Assembly: GCA_964459385.1 (NCBI GenBank) | Contig: CAYWLG010000003.1 | Span: 124,001 to 188,000, forward strand | Reading direction: 5' to 3' | Origin: UBA6107 sp964459385 | GTDB taxonomy: Bacteria; Chloroflexota; Anaerolineae; Anaerolineales; Anaerolineaceae | Length of the DNA: 64,000 nucleotides | Shown: one piece after another, positions 7,722-16,444 of the stretch | Layout of the letters: each line of letters opens with the position of its first letter | Position numbering within the stretch: the first letter of the stretch is position 1 | Notes under the pieces: model-generated | Databases searched by the model: none | Seen by the model: only the letters and a program-made list of their open reading frames with translations | Told to the model about the DNA's origin: nothing | Translations under genes and position numbers: made by a program

Positions 7722-8396
7722 ATGAGCAAGATCATGGTGGTGGATGACGATGTTAATATCCGTGAGTTATGTGGGGTGTTTTTGCACAACGCAGGTTTCG
7801 ATCTGATCGAAGCCGAAAATGGCGAAGAAGCACTTGCAAAACTCGATACAGTAAAAGTGGACCTGTTCATCATCGACATCATGATGCCCAAAATGGACGG
7901 GTGGGAGTTGTGCCGGGAGATAAAAAGGCTTTACGACCTGCCCATTCTTATGCTCACGGCCAAAGGAGAGGTCAGCCAAAAGGTTAAAGGGTTTCAACTG
8001 GGAACCGATGACTATCTGGTCAAACCATTTGAACCAGCAGAGCTGGTAGAGCGGGTAAAAGCACTGCTTAAACGTTACCGCATCGCGTCATCGCAATCGG
8101 TGCAAGTAGGCCGGCTTTTTATGGATCGCAAAACCTTTGAGGTTCGGTCTGACAACGAGATGTTGACCCTGCCACTCAAAGAGTTCGACCTGCTCTTTAA
8201 GCTGGCCGGTTCGCCCGGGCGAACCTTTACCCGTGAACAATTGATCGAAGATGTGTGGGGATACGATTTCAGCGGTACCGACCGCACTCTGGATGTGCAC
8301 ATCAACCGCCTGCGCGAACGTTTTGATGCAAAAGACTATGGCTTTAAGATCACCACCATCCGTGGGCTGGGTTATCGCCTGGAGATAGCACAATGA
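7722..8396 (+). CDS. OmpR/PhoB-family response regulator
   Basis: A 224-residue two-component regulator. The receiver domain (1-115) has the acidic pocket Asp8-Asp10, phospho-acceptor Asp52 (IIDIMMPKMDG) and the conserved Lys in LVKPFEP. The winged-helix DNA-binding domain (about 128-222) contains LPLKEFDLLFKLAGSPGRTF and RTLDVHINRLRERF. The ATG at 7722 follows AAGCAGAGAG. The stop overlaps the kinase start by four bases (ATGA), so the two are one unit. The likely target is the ABC exporter operon directly downstream. Confidence 0.93.
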   Translation: MSKIMVVDDDVNIRELCGVFLHNAGFDLIEAENGEEALAKLDTVKVDLFIIDIMMPKMDGWELCREIKRLYDLPILMLTAKGEVSQKVKGFQLGTDDYLVKPFEPAELVERVKALLKRYRIASSQSVQVGRLFMDRKTFEVRSDNEMLTLPLKEFDLLFKLAGSPGRTFTREQLIEDVWGYDFSGTDRTLDVHINRLRERFDAKDYGFKITTIRGLGYRLEIAQ

Positions 8397-9442
8397 GACA
8401 GCGTCCAAATAAATGGTTCAGTGTTTTTTGGTCGTTCACAGTTTTTCTGCTCACGTCCATCAACTTTGCCCTCGCCTACTTTCTCACCCGCTGGTTTTAT
8501 CAATTTACCCATTTGCATCTTTCGCCGCTGGCAATTCAGATCATCAACTCTTTTTTGGGGCTGGTCATTACCGGCGGCATCATCAGCCTTTTTTCCAAAC
8601 ACTTTAGGCGACAACAGATTAATGCGTTTGACCCCCTGATCGATGCCATGGAACGCATCGCCAAGGGCGATTTTAGCATCCATCTGGAAGACGAGCAGGA
8701 AGATGGTTTTTTGCATAACCTGACCGCCAGCGTCAACAAAATGGCCTCCGAATTGGGTCAAATGGAAAACATGCGCCAGGAATTCGTCTCGAACGTCTCG
8801 CATGAGATCCAAACACCGCTCACCTCCATCCGCGGCTTTGCCCAGGCCTTGCAAAACGATCAGTTGACCCCGCAAGAAAGGCATCACTACTTGCAGATCA
8901 TCGAAAACGAAAGCAGACGCCTCTCAAAGATGACAGAAGACCTGCTCAAACTGGCCTCGCTCGAATCGGAACATCTCAATTTTGAACCCAGACCCTATGC
9001 CCTCGAAAAACAGATTCGCAGCCTGATCTTGGTATGCGAGCCGCAGTGGTCGGCGAAACAGATCGAGATGAGTGCTGAACTCGAAAAAATAACCCTTGTT
9101 GCCGACGAGGACTTGCTCAGTCAGGTCTGGCTAAACCTGCTTAATAATGCCATCAAATTCACCCCTGAGGGCGGAACCATTCAGGTGCGTTTGCAAGAAG
9201 CAAACGGCAGCGCAATCTTTCGCATCAGCGACAATGGGATCGGTATCGCACCTGAAGAGCAGGTACACATTTTTGAGCGTTTTTACAAAGCGGACAAATC
9301 GCGCAACCGCAGCCAGGGCGGTAGTGGGTTGGGACTGGCCATCGTCAAGATGATCGTCGAGTTACACAAAGGCAGTATCGATATTGAAAGTGCCCGCGGC
9401 CAGGGAACGACCTTTACCATCACTTTACCAAATGCCAGTTGA
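8393..9442 (+). CDS. membrane sensor histidine kinase
   Basis: A 349-residue kinase paired with the regulator upstream. There are two membrane segments (about 12-34 and 46-68) with almost no extracellular loop, suggesting that signals are sensed in the membrane. A HAMP domain (about 69-122), HisKA dimerisation domain with His137 (SNVSHEIQTPL) and HATPase domain with N-box NLLNNAIKF, G1 DNGIGI and G2 GGSGLGLAIV follow. A short-loop sensor next to an exporter resembles the BceS/LiaS style of envelope-stress sensing, but that is inference. Confidence 0.92.
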   Translation: MRQRPNKWFSVFWSFTVFLLTSINFALAYFLTRWFYQFTHLHLSPLAIQIINSFLGLVITGGIISLFSKHFRRQQINAFDPLIDAMERIAKGDFSIHLEDEQEDGFLHNLTASVNKMASELGQMENMRQEFVSNVSHEIQTPLTSIRGFAQALQNDQLTPQERHHYLQIIENESRRLSKMTEDLLKLASLESEHLNFEPRPYALEKQIRSLILVCEPQWSAKQIEMSAELEKITLVADEDLLSQVWLNLLNNAIKFTPEGGTIQVRLQEANGSAIFRISDNGIGIAPEEQVHIFERFYKADKSRNRSQGGSGLGLAIVKMIVELHKGSIDIESARGQGTTFTITLPNAS

Positions 9443-9481
9443 TCTCCGCACAGTTAATATTGGGTTTACATGCAAGATTTA

Positions 9482-9515
9482 TCCTTTCGGGTAGGTTGAA
9501 AATGACTCGAAAGGA
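9482..9515 (+). promoter_or_regulatory. hairpin covering the ribosome site of a small upstream ORF
   Basis: TCCTTTCG (9482-9489) pairs perfectly with CGAAAGGA (9508-9515). The second arm contains the AAAGGA that would serve as ribosome site for the ATG at 9525, so folding could hide it. Confidence 0.5.
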
Positions 9516-9524
9516 CTTTTGTAA

Positions 9525-9671
9525 ATGCGCAAACAAACCCTCACGGTCAATTCTCAATCTTTCCTTTTTGCAGCATTCAATAAAGGTACCTTAAAGATTA
9601 CTGCTGCTGTGCTAAAGGTTCTGATGGAAAAACGAACTATGTTTTTATTCACTAAGGAGTTTTTATTATGA
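9525..9671 (+). CDS. 48-residue upstream ORF coupled to the ABC exporter
   Basis: A small frame starting MRKQTLTVNS and ending FTKEFLL. It has an AAAGGA ribosome site nine bases before the ATG. Its stop codon overlaps the exporter start in an ATGA arrangement, and the exporter's own AAGGAG (9654-9659) lies inside it. The peptide is basic and moderately hydrophobic, with no domain I recognise. It is either a true small protein or a leader peptide that couples exporter translation to ribosome movement. The hairpin over its ribosome site favours a regulatory role. Confidence 0.5.
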   Translation: MRKQTLTVNSQSFLFAAFNKGTLKITAAVLKVLMEKRTMFLFTKEFLL

Positions 9672-11575
9672 TGGGTCATTCAAACCACGAAGGCGACCGC
9701 CGATTGGCGGTTACCAACGAAAAATTCTCTCTCAAAGCTGTCAATTGGCGTCGCCTCTTCAGCTTTCTCAAACCCTATCGAAAGCAAATGATCCTGGCCG
9801 TGCTGGCGTTGCTGGCATCGAGCGCTTTTGGGTTAGCGTTTCCACTGGTCATCGTAAAATTGCTGGACCAGGTGACGCAATCGAACAGTCTGGCATCGCT
9901 CAATCTGTTGGCCGGTGCGCTGGTGCTGATCTTTTTACTGCAAGCGGCCTTTAATTACCTGCAATCTTACTTGCTGGCTTACGTGGGTGAGCACATTGTC
10001 TATGATTTGCGCACCCATCTATACGATCATCTGCACGAGCTTTCGCTCGATTTTTATTCGACCCGGCGTGTTGGCGACCTGGTCTCGCGCCTTTCAAGCG
10101 ATGTGACCCAGATGCGCAACGTGCTGACTACCACGCTCACCAGCCTGCTCAGCCAGACACTGACTTTGATCGGTTCGATCATCATTCTGCTAACGCTGAA
10201 CACCAGCTTTACCCTCTTCATCCTGGCGCTGGTGCCCATCCTGTTAGGCATCGCCTTTACTTTTGGCCGTATGATTCAAAAGGGCAGCACCAAGATTCAA
10301 GACCAGTTGGCCGATTCGACCATCGTGGCCGAAGAAGGGCTGCAGGGCATAAGAATTGTGAAGAGCTTCGGCCGTGAAGCGTTCGAGACCAAACGCTATG
10401 ATGACGCCATGGAAAAGACTTTCAAATCTTCTCTGAAAATGGCCGTCTACAATTCATCTTTTGGCTCGATCATGATGTTCTTAGGGTTTACAGCCATCGG
10501 AGCTATCATGTGGTATGGCGGGCGTCAGGTCATTGCCGGACAGTTGAGCGTGGCCATGATCACCGGCTTTCTCATCTATGGCATTTCCATCGCCGGCAGC
10601 CTGGGCGGGTTGGGTGGGCTTTATGCTCAATTCAGTGCGGCTGTGGGTGGCATTCAACGTGTTTTTGAACTGCTCGACACCCGCCCCAGTGTACAGGATG
10701 CCCCCGATGCCCTTCAACTCCCCCCCAGCCAGGGACGTATCACGTTCGAAAACGTGTCTTTCAGTTATGACGGCATCGCCGATGTGCTGAAAGACGTCTC
10801 TCTCGAGATCAAATCCGGTGAGATTCTGGCACTGGTCGGTCCCAGCGGCGCAGGCAAGAGCACGATCTTTAACCTGATTCCACGTTTTTATGATCCCACC
10901 TCAGGGAGCATCAAGATCGACAACACCGATCTGCGCTCGATCACTCAAAGCAGCTTGCGTGATCAACTCGCCATCGTTCCGCAAGAAACGATCCTCTTTG
11001 GCGGCACGATCCGTGAGAACATCCTTTACGGAAAACTGGATGCGTCTGAAGATGAAATGATCCAAGCTGCCAAAGCAGCCAATGCTCACGATTTCATCAT
11101 GGCATTTCCCAATCAATATGAGACCCTCGTGGGCGAACGCGGCACGAACTTGAGCGGCGGACAGCGCCAGCGCATTTCGATTGCACGCGCCATTCTGAAA
11201 GACCCACGTGTGCTTTTGCTCGATGAAGCCACCAGTTCGCTGGACAATGAATCTGAAGAACTGGTGCAAGAGGCGCTCAACCGGCTCATGCAAAACCGTA
11301 CCACCGTCATCATTGCCCACCGTCTGAGCACAGTGAAAGTGGCGCACCGCATTGCTGTGCTGGAAGCCGGCGAGATCGTTGAACTCGGCACCCATGCTGA
11401 ATTAATGAGCAAAAACGGCCTTTACGCGCGCCTCTACTCAATGCAATTCCGTAACCCCGAAGAGGAACTGGCCAATGAATTTGCTCGCTACCGTGAAGGA
11501 TCAGAAAAGAAAGAGAAAATTGATGAAGCCGGCAGCGGACTGATGAACCTGTTGAATTTGGGGCGAGGGAACTAA
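9668..11575 (+). CDS. ABC exporter, fused membrane and ATPase domains
   Basis: A 635-residue MsbA/BmrA-type half-transporter. Six hydrophobic segments span about 30-320, with coupling motif YDLRTHLYDHLHELSLDFY. The ATPase (about 355-595) carries Walker A GPSGAGKST, signature LSGGQRQR, Walker B LLLDEATSSLD and the H-loop IIAHRLSTV. It probably exports a lipid, peptide or drug as a homodimer. AAGGAG precedes the start at 9668. It sits downstream of a two-component pair, which likely controls it. The C-terminal 40 residues are a charged extension beyond the usual family end. Confidence 0.93.
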   Translation: MMGHSNHEGDRRLAVTNEKFSLKAVNWRRLFSFLKPYRKQMILAVLALLASSAFGLAFPLVIVKLLDQVTQSNSLASLNLLAGALVLIFLLQAAFNYLQSYLLAYVGEHIVYDLRTHLYDHLHELSLDFYSTRRVGDLVSRLSSDVTQMRNVLTTTLTSLLSQTLTLIGSIIILLTLNTSFTLFILALVPILLGIAFTFGRMIQKGSTKIQDQLADSTIVAEEGLQGIRIVKSFGREAFETKRYDDAMEKTFKSSLKMAVYNSSFGSIMMFLGFTAIGAIMWYGGRQVIAGQLSVAMITGFLIYGISIAGSLGGLGGLYAQFSAAVGGIQRVFELLDTRPSVQDAPDALQLPPSQGRITFENVSFSYDGIADVLKDVSLEIKSGEILALVGPSGAGKSTIFNLIPRFYDPTSGSIKIDNTDLRSITQSSLRDQLAIVPQETILFGGTIRENILYGKLDASEDEMIQAAKAANAHDFIMAFPNQYETLVGERGTNLSGGQRQRISIARAILKDPRVLLLDEATSSLDNESEELVQEALNRLMQNRTTVIIAHRLSTVKVAHRIAVLEAGEIVELGTHAELMSKNGLYARLYSMQFRNPEEELANEFARYREGSEKKEKIDEAGSGLMNLLNLGRGN

Positions 11576-11645
11576 CTTTGCTTTCCAGCAGTCAGATGTG
11601 TTGACCTGAGCAAAAGCGCCGTTTTGTTGGCGTAAATTGTAGGAA

Positions 11646-11677
11646 GAGAACTCCTCCAAAACTTTGGAGGAGTTCTC
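11646..11677. terminator. strong hairpin between convergent genes
   Basis: GAGAACTCCTCC (11646-11657) pairs perfectly with GGAGGAGTTCTC (11666-11677), and the stem can extend inward. It lies between the ABC exporter (plus) and the DUF4405 gene (minus). Neither side has a good T-run, so termination strength is uncertain. Confidence 0.6.
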
Positions 11678-11681
11678 ATGT

Positions 11682-12566
11682 TTATAAGCATTCACCCAGA
11701 TCGCATTTGCCGTTGTTATTGGCATCGATATAACGGCGGCAGCGGCCAGGATAAGAACAGCCGTTTCGGCAACGGATGACACAGGCTGTGTTGTCTGCGG
11801 CCTGCGCCAACGTGGGTTGGCCAGTCGCGGTAGGCACAATCGTTGTAGCGGTTGGTTCGGCCTCTGCCACCGAAAGTGTAGGGCGTTCTACAACTTGTGT
11901 CGTTGCAGTCGGCAGCTCGGTGGGGGCAGGCTGCACAGACTCACCCGAGGCAGCCTGCGTGACCGTCAATTCATCCCCACGAATGATGTGAGCGATGGTG
12001 AGGGTCGAAACCAGGCTGAACGCGCCCATCATGGCCAAAAAATCGCGCCGACTGACGGTTTTACTGCCTTTCACCGCCACCGGCACGCGCGCTACCTGAG
12101 CGGGCAGAGGCGGAGGCGCTGTCTGCAAGTGAGGCGTCTGCCTAACAAAGAGCTTTTTAAGCTGCAGCCCGATCATCTTCCAGTGCAGGGCCAGCTTCAC
12201 CAAAAGTGCCACCAGCGTTTCAACAGCGAACGCGATGTGCAGCACACGCCAGGTGTCATAATTGACCAGTGGCAGGTTCAACCAGGTAGAAATGACCAGC
12301 CCGCTGACAATGATCGCGCTCATTCCCAATGAAATCGCCACATCCACCATAAAGTTGATCTGGGTTCTCGCGGGCATGGCGGTGAATTTGCCCAGGGTGG
12401 TCTTCACCCACGGGGCATGCTGCAGCAGATGCACCAGGCACAAGATGCCCACCGCGATCCCCAGCCATTGATGCAAAGAAAGACCGGTCAGATCCAGATA
12501 AAAGGCCACCAGGAAACCACCATAAAGGATCAGGTTAAGGATCCATTTGAAATTTTGCTTTTTCAT
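11682..12566 (-). CDS. DUF4405-type heme membrane protein with Cys-rich exported tail
   Basis: A 294-residue protein. Residues about 5-150 form four membrane helices bearing His in LSLHQW, LVHLLQHAPW, WRVLHIAF and LALHWKM, as in DUF4405/cytochrome b561-like proteins that bind heme. After a basic linker comes SRRDFLAMMGAFSLV (about 175-189), a twin-arginine-like motif leading into a fifth helix. A Pro/Thr-rich spacer follows, and the last 33 residues contain six Cys and a DANNNGKCDLGE segment like a Ca2+-binding loop. The ATG at 12566 has GAAGGTG upstream. It may be a membrane redox protein; its partner is unknown. Confidence 0.72.
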   Translation of the reverse strand: MKKQNFKWILNLILYGGFLVAFYLDLTGLSLHQWLGIAVGILCLVHLLQHAPWVKTTLGKFTAMPARTQINFMVDVAISLGMSAIIVSGLVISTWLNLPLVNYDTWRVLHIAFAVETLVALLVKLALHWKMIGLQLKKLFVRQTPHLQTAPPPLPAQVARVPVAVKGSKTVSRRDFLAMMGAFSLVSTLTIAHIIRGDELTVTQAASGESVQPAPTELPTATTQVVERPTLSVAEAEPTATTIVPTATGQPTLAQAADNTACVIRCRNGCSYPGRCRRYIDANNNGKCDLGECL

Positions 12567-12662
12567 ATTGTTCACCTTCAAAAAGAAACTTGCATTCTCA
12601 ATTTACCAGCCAGGTATGTATATCTTGTGAAGATTTCAAGCCAAATTGTGACCTCAGTCGGC

Positions 12663-12691
12663 TTGACGCGACCGCATTTCGCACATACAAT
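12663..12691 (+). promoter_or_regulatory. promoter of the btu operon
   Basis: TTGACG (12663-12668), a 17-bp spacer and TACAAT (12686-12691) sit directly upstream of the cobalamin riboswitch, so transcription should start near 12698. Confidence 0.8.
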
Positions 12692-12704
12692 ACAGCTAAT
12701 TGAA

Positions 12705-12862
12705 TAGTCCTTTTGGGTGCCCTTTCCCCCGGATGGGAAGGCTTAAAGGCGAAACCGGTGCAAGCCCGGTACTGTGGCGCAACTGTGATTCAGAAATTTC
12801 TGATAAGTCAGGTCGCCCGCCCAAGAGGGTGTTACCACAATCTCGCTGACAGGAGGTGGACA
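12705..12862 (+). ncRNA. cobalamin (AdoCbl) riboswitch
   Basis: The leader contains the conserved cobalamin aptamer core. The element GAAACCGGTGCAAGCCCGGT (12751-12770) is followed by GCGCAACTGT (12777-12786) and by the B12 box AGTCAGGTCGCCCGCC (12806-12821). It precedes a btuFCD-type operon, the usual context. Vitamin B12 derivatives binding the RNA should favour the downstream terminator and shut off import. The ends are estimated. Confidence 0.93.
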
Positions 12863-12885
12863 CTCGATCGTACTTCGTTCGTTTT

Positions 12886-12917
12886 CCCCGGCCGTACCAG
12901 CCGGGGATTCTTATTTT
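12886..12917 (+). terminator. terminator in riboswitch expression platform
   Basis: CCCCGGC (12886-12892) pairs with GCCGGGG (12900-12906), followed by ATTCTTATTTT. It lies between aptamer and btuF, as expected for transcriptional control. Confidence 0.7.
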
Positions 12918-12950
12918 CTGGCTGATGAAACACTTTTGGAGAATTATTTC

Positions 12951-13910
12951 ATGAAAAAAATCAATTTATGGCTGGCGCTGGCTCTGTCGTTGACCCTTGC
13001 GCTTTCAGCCTGTGCCCCAAAAACTGCTGTTGCCCCAACCGCTGCCGTTGCCGAAATTGAAGCGCCGGTAGCCGAGTCCCTTTCTTTCGTGGATGGTCTG
13101 GGGCGTACTGTGACCCTCGATGCCCCTGCCGAGACGGTCGTTTCACTGGCACCTTCTACCACCGAAATGTTGTATGCGGTGGGTGCCGGCGATCAGGTGG
13201 TTGGCCGCGATTCCTTCTCGAACTATCCTGAAGAAGCCACCACCCTGGCCGATATCGGCGGCTCGAATGGTGCCTATTCTTATGAATCCATTGCCGCCCT
13301 CGAACCCGATCTGGTCATCGCCGCGGCCATCAATACCGAAGATCAGGTCAAAGCACTGACCGATCTAGGCCTGAACGTCTATTATGTTGCCAACCCCGTC
13401 ACGCTGGATGATCTTTATGTCAGCCTGTACACGGTTGGCGAACTGACCGGTCACGCAGACGAAGCCAGAGCGCTCACCAATTCATTGAGCGCCCGCGTGG
13501 AAAGCGTGAAAGAGACCGTTGCCAAGGCCGACACCACCCCGTTGGTCTTCTATGAACTGGATGGCAGCGACCCCGCCAAACCCTGGACGAGCGGCCCCGG
13601 CACCTTCGTGGATCAGCTCATCACCTTGGCCGGCGGCAAGAACGTGGGGGCCAGTCTGAGCAGCGCTTGGACACAGATCAGCGTTGAAGACCTGCTCACC
13701 CAGAACCCCGATATCATCCTGCTGGGCGATGCTGCTTATGGCACCACCGCCGATCAGGTGAAAGCCCGCGACGGCTGGGACAAGATCAAAGCCGTGCAAG
13801 ACGATGCCATCTACGCCTTCAATGATGATCTGGTCAGCCGCGCCGGCCCGCGCCTGGTGGACGGGCTGGAAGCGCTGGCCAATGTGATCCATCCGGAACT
13901 CTACAAATAG
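12951..13910 (+). CDS. btuF: cobalamin ABC transporter substrate-binding lipoprotein
   Basis: A 319-residue class III binding protein (BtuF/FhuD fold). The signal peptide ends in lipobox LALSAC with Cys21. Then come GLGRTVTL, VVSLAPSTTEMLYAVG and IAALEPDLVIAA, which mark the family. The cobalamin riboswitch upstream supports corrinoid as ligand rather than a siderophore. The ATG at 12951 is used because GGAG precedes it; the TTG at 12936 has no ribosome site. It is the first gene of a three-gene importer operon. Confidence 0.9.
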   Translation: MKKINLWLALALSLTLALSACAPKTAVAPTAAVAEIEAPVAESLSFVDGLGRTVTLDAPAETVVSLAPSTTEMLYAVGAGDQVVGRDSFSNYPEEATTLADIGGSNGAYSYESIAALEPDLVIAAAINTEDQVKALTDLGLNVYYVANPVTLDDLYVSLYTVGELTGHADEARALTNSLSARVESVKETVAKADTTPLVFYELDGSDPAKPWTSGPGTFVDQLITLAGGKNVGASLSSAWTQISVEDLLTQNPDIILLGDAAYGTTADQVKARDGWDKIKAVQDDAIYAFNDDLVSRAGPRLVDGLEALANVIHPELYK

Positions 13911-13919
13911 GACCGCTGA

Positions 13920-14945
13920 GTGAAACGCATAAACCCATTCTTGCTGATCGTGCTTTTGCTGGCGCTGGCAGCCTTGCTCAACGTGATGGTCGGGGCGGTG
14001 AACATCACCCCCGGCATGATTGGCAACGTGCTGGCCGCGGCCGTGCAGGGCAAGACCGCAGCCGTTGACCCGAATGGGGTATATGCGACCATTTTGTTCA
14101 AGTTACGTCTGCCGCACATGGTGCTGCTCATGCTGGTTGGAGCAGCCCTGTCCGGCAGCGGCGCCGCTTATCAGGGGCTCTTTCGCAACCCGCTGGCCGA
14201 CCCTTATCTGATCGGGGTAGCCTCGGGGGCCGGGCTGGGCGCCGTGGCCGCCATGAGCATCCAATGGCCTTACACCCCCCTGGGGTCGTTTGCCATCCCT
14301 ATGGCGGCTTTTCTCGGCGCCACCCTGGCCGTGGGGTTTGTCACCCTCATGGCCCGCGTGGGCAAGACCGTGCCCACCACCAACCTCATTTTGGCCGGTG
14401 TGGTGGTCAGCTCGTTTTGTACGGCGATCTCTTCACTGCTCATGATCAACTCTGGCGGTGAACTGCGCCGCGCGCTGGTGTGGCTGCTCGGTGGCAGCAC
14501 CATGACAGGCTGGATGCCCGTGATCGCCATGCTGCCTTATGCCCTCATCGGTCTGGTCGTTTTACTCTCTTTGGGGCACCCTCTCAATGTGATGCAGTTC
14601 GGCGATGAACAGGCCATGCAGTTGGGCGTGCCGGTGGCGCGCGTGCGCTGGCTGACCGTCATTTCCGCTACGCTGGCAACCGCAGCCGCCGTCTCTTTTG
14701 CCGGGGTGATCGGTTTTGTGGGACTCATCGTGCCACATCTCATCCGCCTGCTGTGGGGCGGCGATTACCGGCGCATCTTGCCGCTTTCACTGTTGGGAGG
14801 CGCCGTGCTGCTCTTGCTGACCGATGCCGCTGCCCGCACACTGATGGCGCCGCAGGAGATCCCGGTGGGCATCATCACCTCCGTGTTGGGGGCGCCTTTC
14901 TTCTTGTGGCTTTTACGCCGCTCGAAATCACAAAACTACTGGTGA
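13920..14945 (+). CDS. btuC: cobalamin ABC transporter permease
   Basis: A 341-residue FecCD/BtuC permease with about ten membrane segments. Typical motifs are LRLPHMVLLMLVGAALSGSG (about 62-81), FRNPLADPYLIGVASGAGLG and VGFVGLIVPHLIRLLWG. The start is GTG at 13920, nine bases after the btuF stop, and the N terminus MKRINPFLL has the expected charge. It forms the channel for corrinoids delivered by BtuF. Confidence 0.92.
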   Translation: MKRINPFLLIVLLLALAALLNVMVGAVNITPGMIGNVLAAAVQGKTAAVDPNGVYATILFKLRLPHMVLLMLVGAALSGSGAAYQGLFRNPLADPYLIGVASGAGLGAVAAMSIQWPYTPLGSFAIPMAAFLGATLAVGFVTLMARVGKTVPTTNLILAGVVVSSFCTAISSLLMINSGGELRRALVWLLGGSTMTGWMPVIAMLPYALIGLVVLLSLGHPLNVMQFGDEQAMQLGVPVARVRWLTVISATLATAAAVSFAGVIGFVGLIVPHLIRLLWGGDYRRILPLSLLGGAVLLLLTDAAARTLMAPQEIPVGIITSVLGAPFFLWLLRRSKSQNYW

Positions 14946-14948
14946 GTC

Positions 14949-15734
14949 ATGCTAAAAGTGGCCTCTCTCTACGCCGGTTATGGCAAAAAGACGATCTTGC
15001 AGGGTGTTGACCTCACCCTGCAGCCGGGCGAATTGATGGCCTTGATAGGGCCCAATGGCTCGGGCAAATCAACGCTGTTGCGCGCCATCAGCGGCGTGCT
15101 GCCCCTTAGCAGCGGCTCGGTCACGATCGAAGGCAAGTCGGTGCAGGGCATGAATGAACTGGAACGAGCCCGCCGCATCGCGGTGGTGCCGCAGGCGCGC
15201 AACCTGCCGCCGGCCTTCACCGGCAAAGAGGTGGTTTCGCTGGGACGCACGCCCTATCTCAACTGGCTGGGGCAGCTTTCGGCGGAGGATAACGATCTGA
15301 TCGCCGCGGCGATGAGCGAAACCGACACGCTGGCGTTTGCCGAGCGGTCCATCAGTGAACTTTCGGGAGGAGAGCAGCAGCGCCTGCTGCTGGCGCGCGC
15401 CCTAGCGCAGCAATCCCCGCTCATGCTGCTGGATGAACCGACCACTTTTCTCGACCTGCAATTTCAATATGGGCTGATGAAACACATCAGCGATCTGGCG
15501 CACCCAACCAACGGCGGGCTTTCGCCACGCGCGGTGCTCATCGCCCTGCACGACCTGAACATGGCCTTTCAGTTTGCCGACCGCGTAGCTCTGCTGGTGA
15601 ACGGGCAGATCGTCAAAGTGGGCACCCCGCAAGAGATGCTCGACAGCGAACTGCTCAGCCAGACCTACAAGGTTCCCCTTACACTGCTGCGCGACCCCAC
15701 CAGCGGCCGCTCTGCTCTGCTGCCTGGAAAGTAG
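14949..15734 (+). CDS. btuD: cobalamin ABC transporter ATP-binding protein
   Basis: A 261-residue ATPase of the FecE/BtuD group: Walker A GPNGSGKST (about 35-43), signature LSGGEQQRL, Walker B LMLLDEPTTFLD and H-loop LIALHDLNMAF. It starts three bases after the btuC stop and completes the operon. Confidence 0.92.
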   Translation: MLKVASLYAGYGKKTILQGVDLTLQPGELMALIGPNGSGKSTLLRAISGVLPLSSGSVTIEGKSVQGMNELERARRIAVVPQARNLPPAFTGKEVVSLGRTPYLNWLGQLSAEDNDLIAAAMSETDTLAFAERSISELSGGEQQRLLLARALAQQSPLMLLDEPTTFLDLQFQYGLMKHISDLAHPTNGGLSPRAVLIALHDLNMAFQFADRVALLVNGQIVKVGTPQEMLDSELLSQTYKVPLTLLRDPTSGRSALLPGK

Positions 15735-15792
15735 CTCACTGCCCGTCCATTCCCCCTGAATCTACCCTGGCTTTCACGTTGCCCGACAAAAA

Positions 15793-15812
15793 ACCTCCAC
15801 GCTTGTGGAGGT
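15793..15812. terminator. terminator serving osmC-like gene and btu operon
   Basis: ACCTCCAC (15793-15800), loop GCTT, GTGGAGGT (15805-15812). On the minus strand the stem is followed by a T6 run, an ideal terminator for the OsmC-family gene. On the plus strand the tail CTTCCTGTTT is weaker but usable for btuD. Confidence 0.85.
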
Positions 15813-15839
15813 CTTCCTGTTTACAATTTTCAGAGCTTC

Positions 15840-16235
15840 TTATTCAACTACCTGAGTATACACATTGAACTTGGGCGGGCGTTCGAGGTGCTGCTTCACT
15901 TTGCACTGATCGGCAGAACGAACCAGAGCGTCGTAATATTTGTTCGGAAATTCGGGAGGAACCTGAATCTCAAGGTCGATCGTTTCGACCATCCCGGTCG
16001 TGGCGTAGTTCACTTTTTCGACGATGCGGATGCCTTCGGTCGGCAGGCCGCGCTGTCGGCAGAACCCCAGCACGTAGATGCCGGCGCAGGTGCCAATGGA
16101 GGCCAGAAAAACAGCAAATGGGGTAGGTGCACTGTCGGCGCCGCCACCCTGAAACGGTTGGTCGGTCGGGACTGTGTGGTTGCCAAAATGGGCATCTACC
16201 CGTGCCCCGCCCGGAAAGTCAATGATCATTTCCAT
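15840..16235 (-). CDS. OsmC/YhfA-family thiol protein
   Basis: A 131-residue OsmC-superfamily protein. The two redox cysteines are Cys50 (LASIGTCAGIYV) and Cys111 (ADQCKVKQH); an extra Cys59 is also present. Family members reduce organic hydroperoxides, or in the YhfA branch act as uncharacterised thiol proteins. The LERPPKF ending fits the YhfA-like branch. The ATG at 16235 is preferred since AAAGGAG precedes it. It is divergent from the cNMP-binding/NifU gene, which suggests a shared redox or Fe-S theme. Confidence 0.88.
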   Translation of the reverse strand: MEMIIDFPGGARVDAHFGNHTVPTDQPFQGGGADSAPTPFAVFLASIGTCAGIYVLGFCRQRGLPTEGIRIVEKVNYATTGMVETIDLEIQVPPEFPNKYYDALVRSADQCKVKQHLERPPKFNVYTQVVE

Positions 16236-16271
16236 GAATTTTTCTCCTTTACCTCTTTTGGATGCACCAAT

Positions 16272-16360
16272 CACGATAAAGTGACAGTTTTTGGCTCACC
16301 TGTGCTCCATTTTACCTAATTTGAGCCCACCTTGCTTCATTTTGAGCGAAATTTATCGTG
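16272..16360. repeat. 9-bp inverted repeat flanking the divergent promoter region
   Basis: CACGATAAA (16272-16280) and TTTATCGTG (16352-16360) are perfect inverted copies 71 bases apart. Between them are two imperfect direct repeats containing CACCT and CATTTT. These may be operator sites for one of the flanking genes. Confidence 0.45.
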
Positions 16361-16444
16361 GCTTCACCTGGCAAGGAAATTTGTCAATTGATTCGGGATA
16401 TTTGCCACTACATCTCAGCAGAATCAACCGTTAAGATAGTCAAA

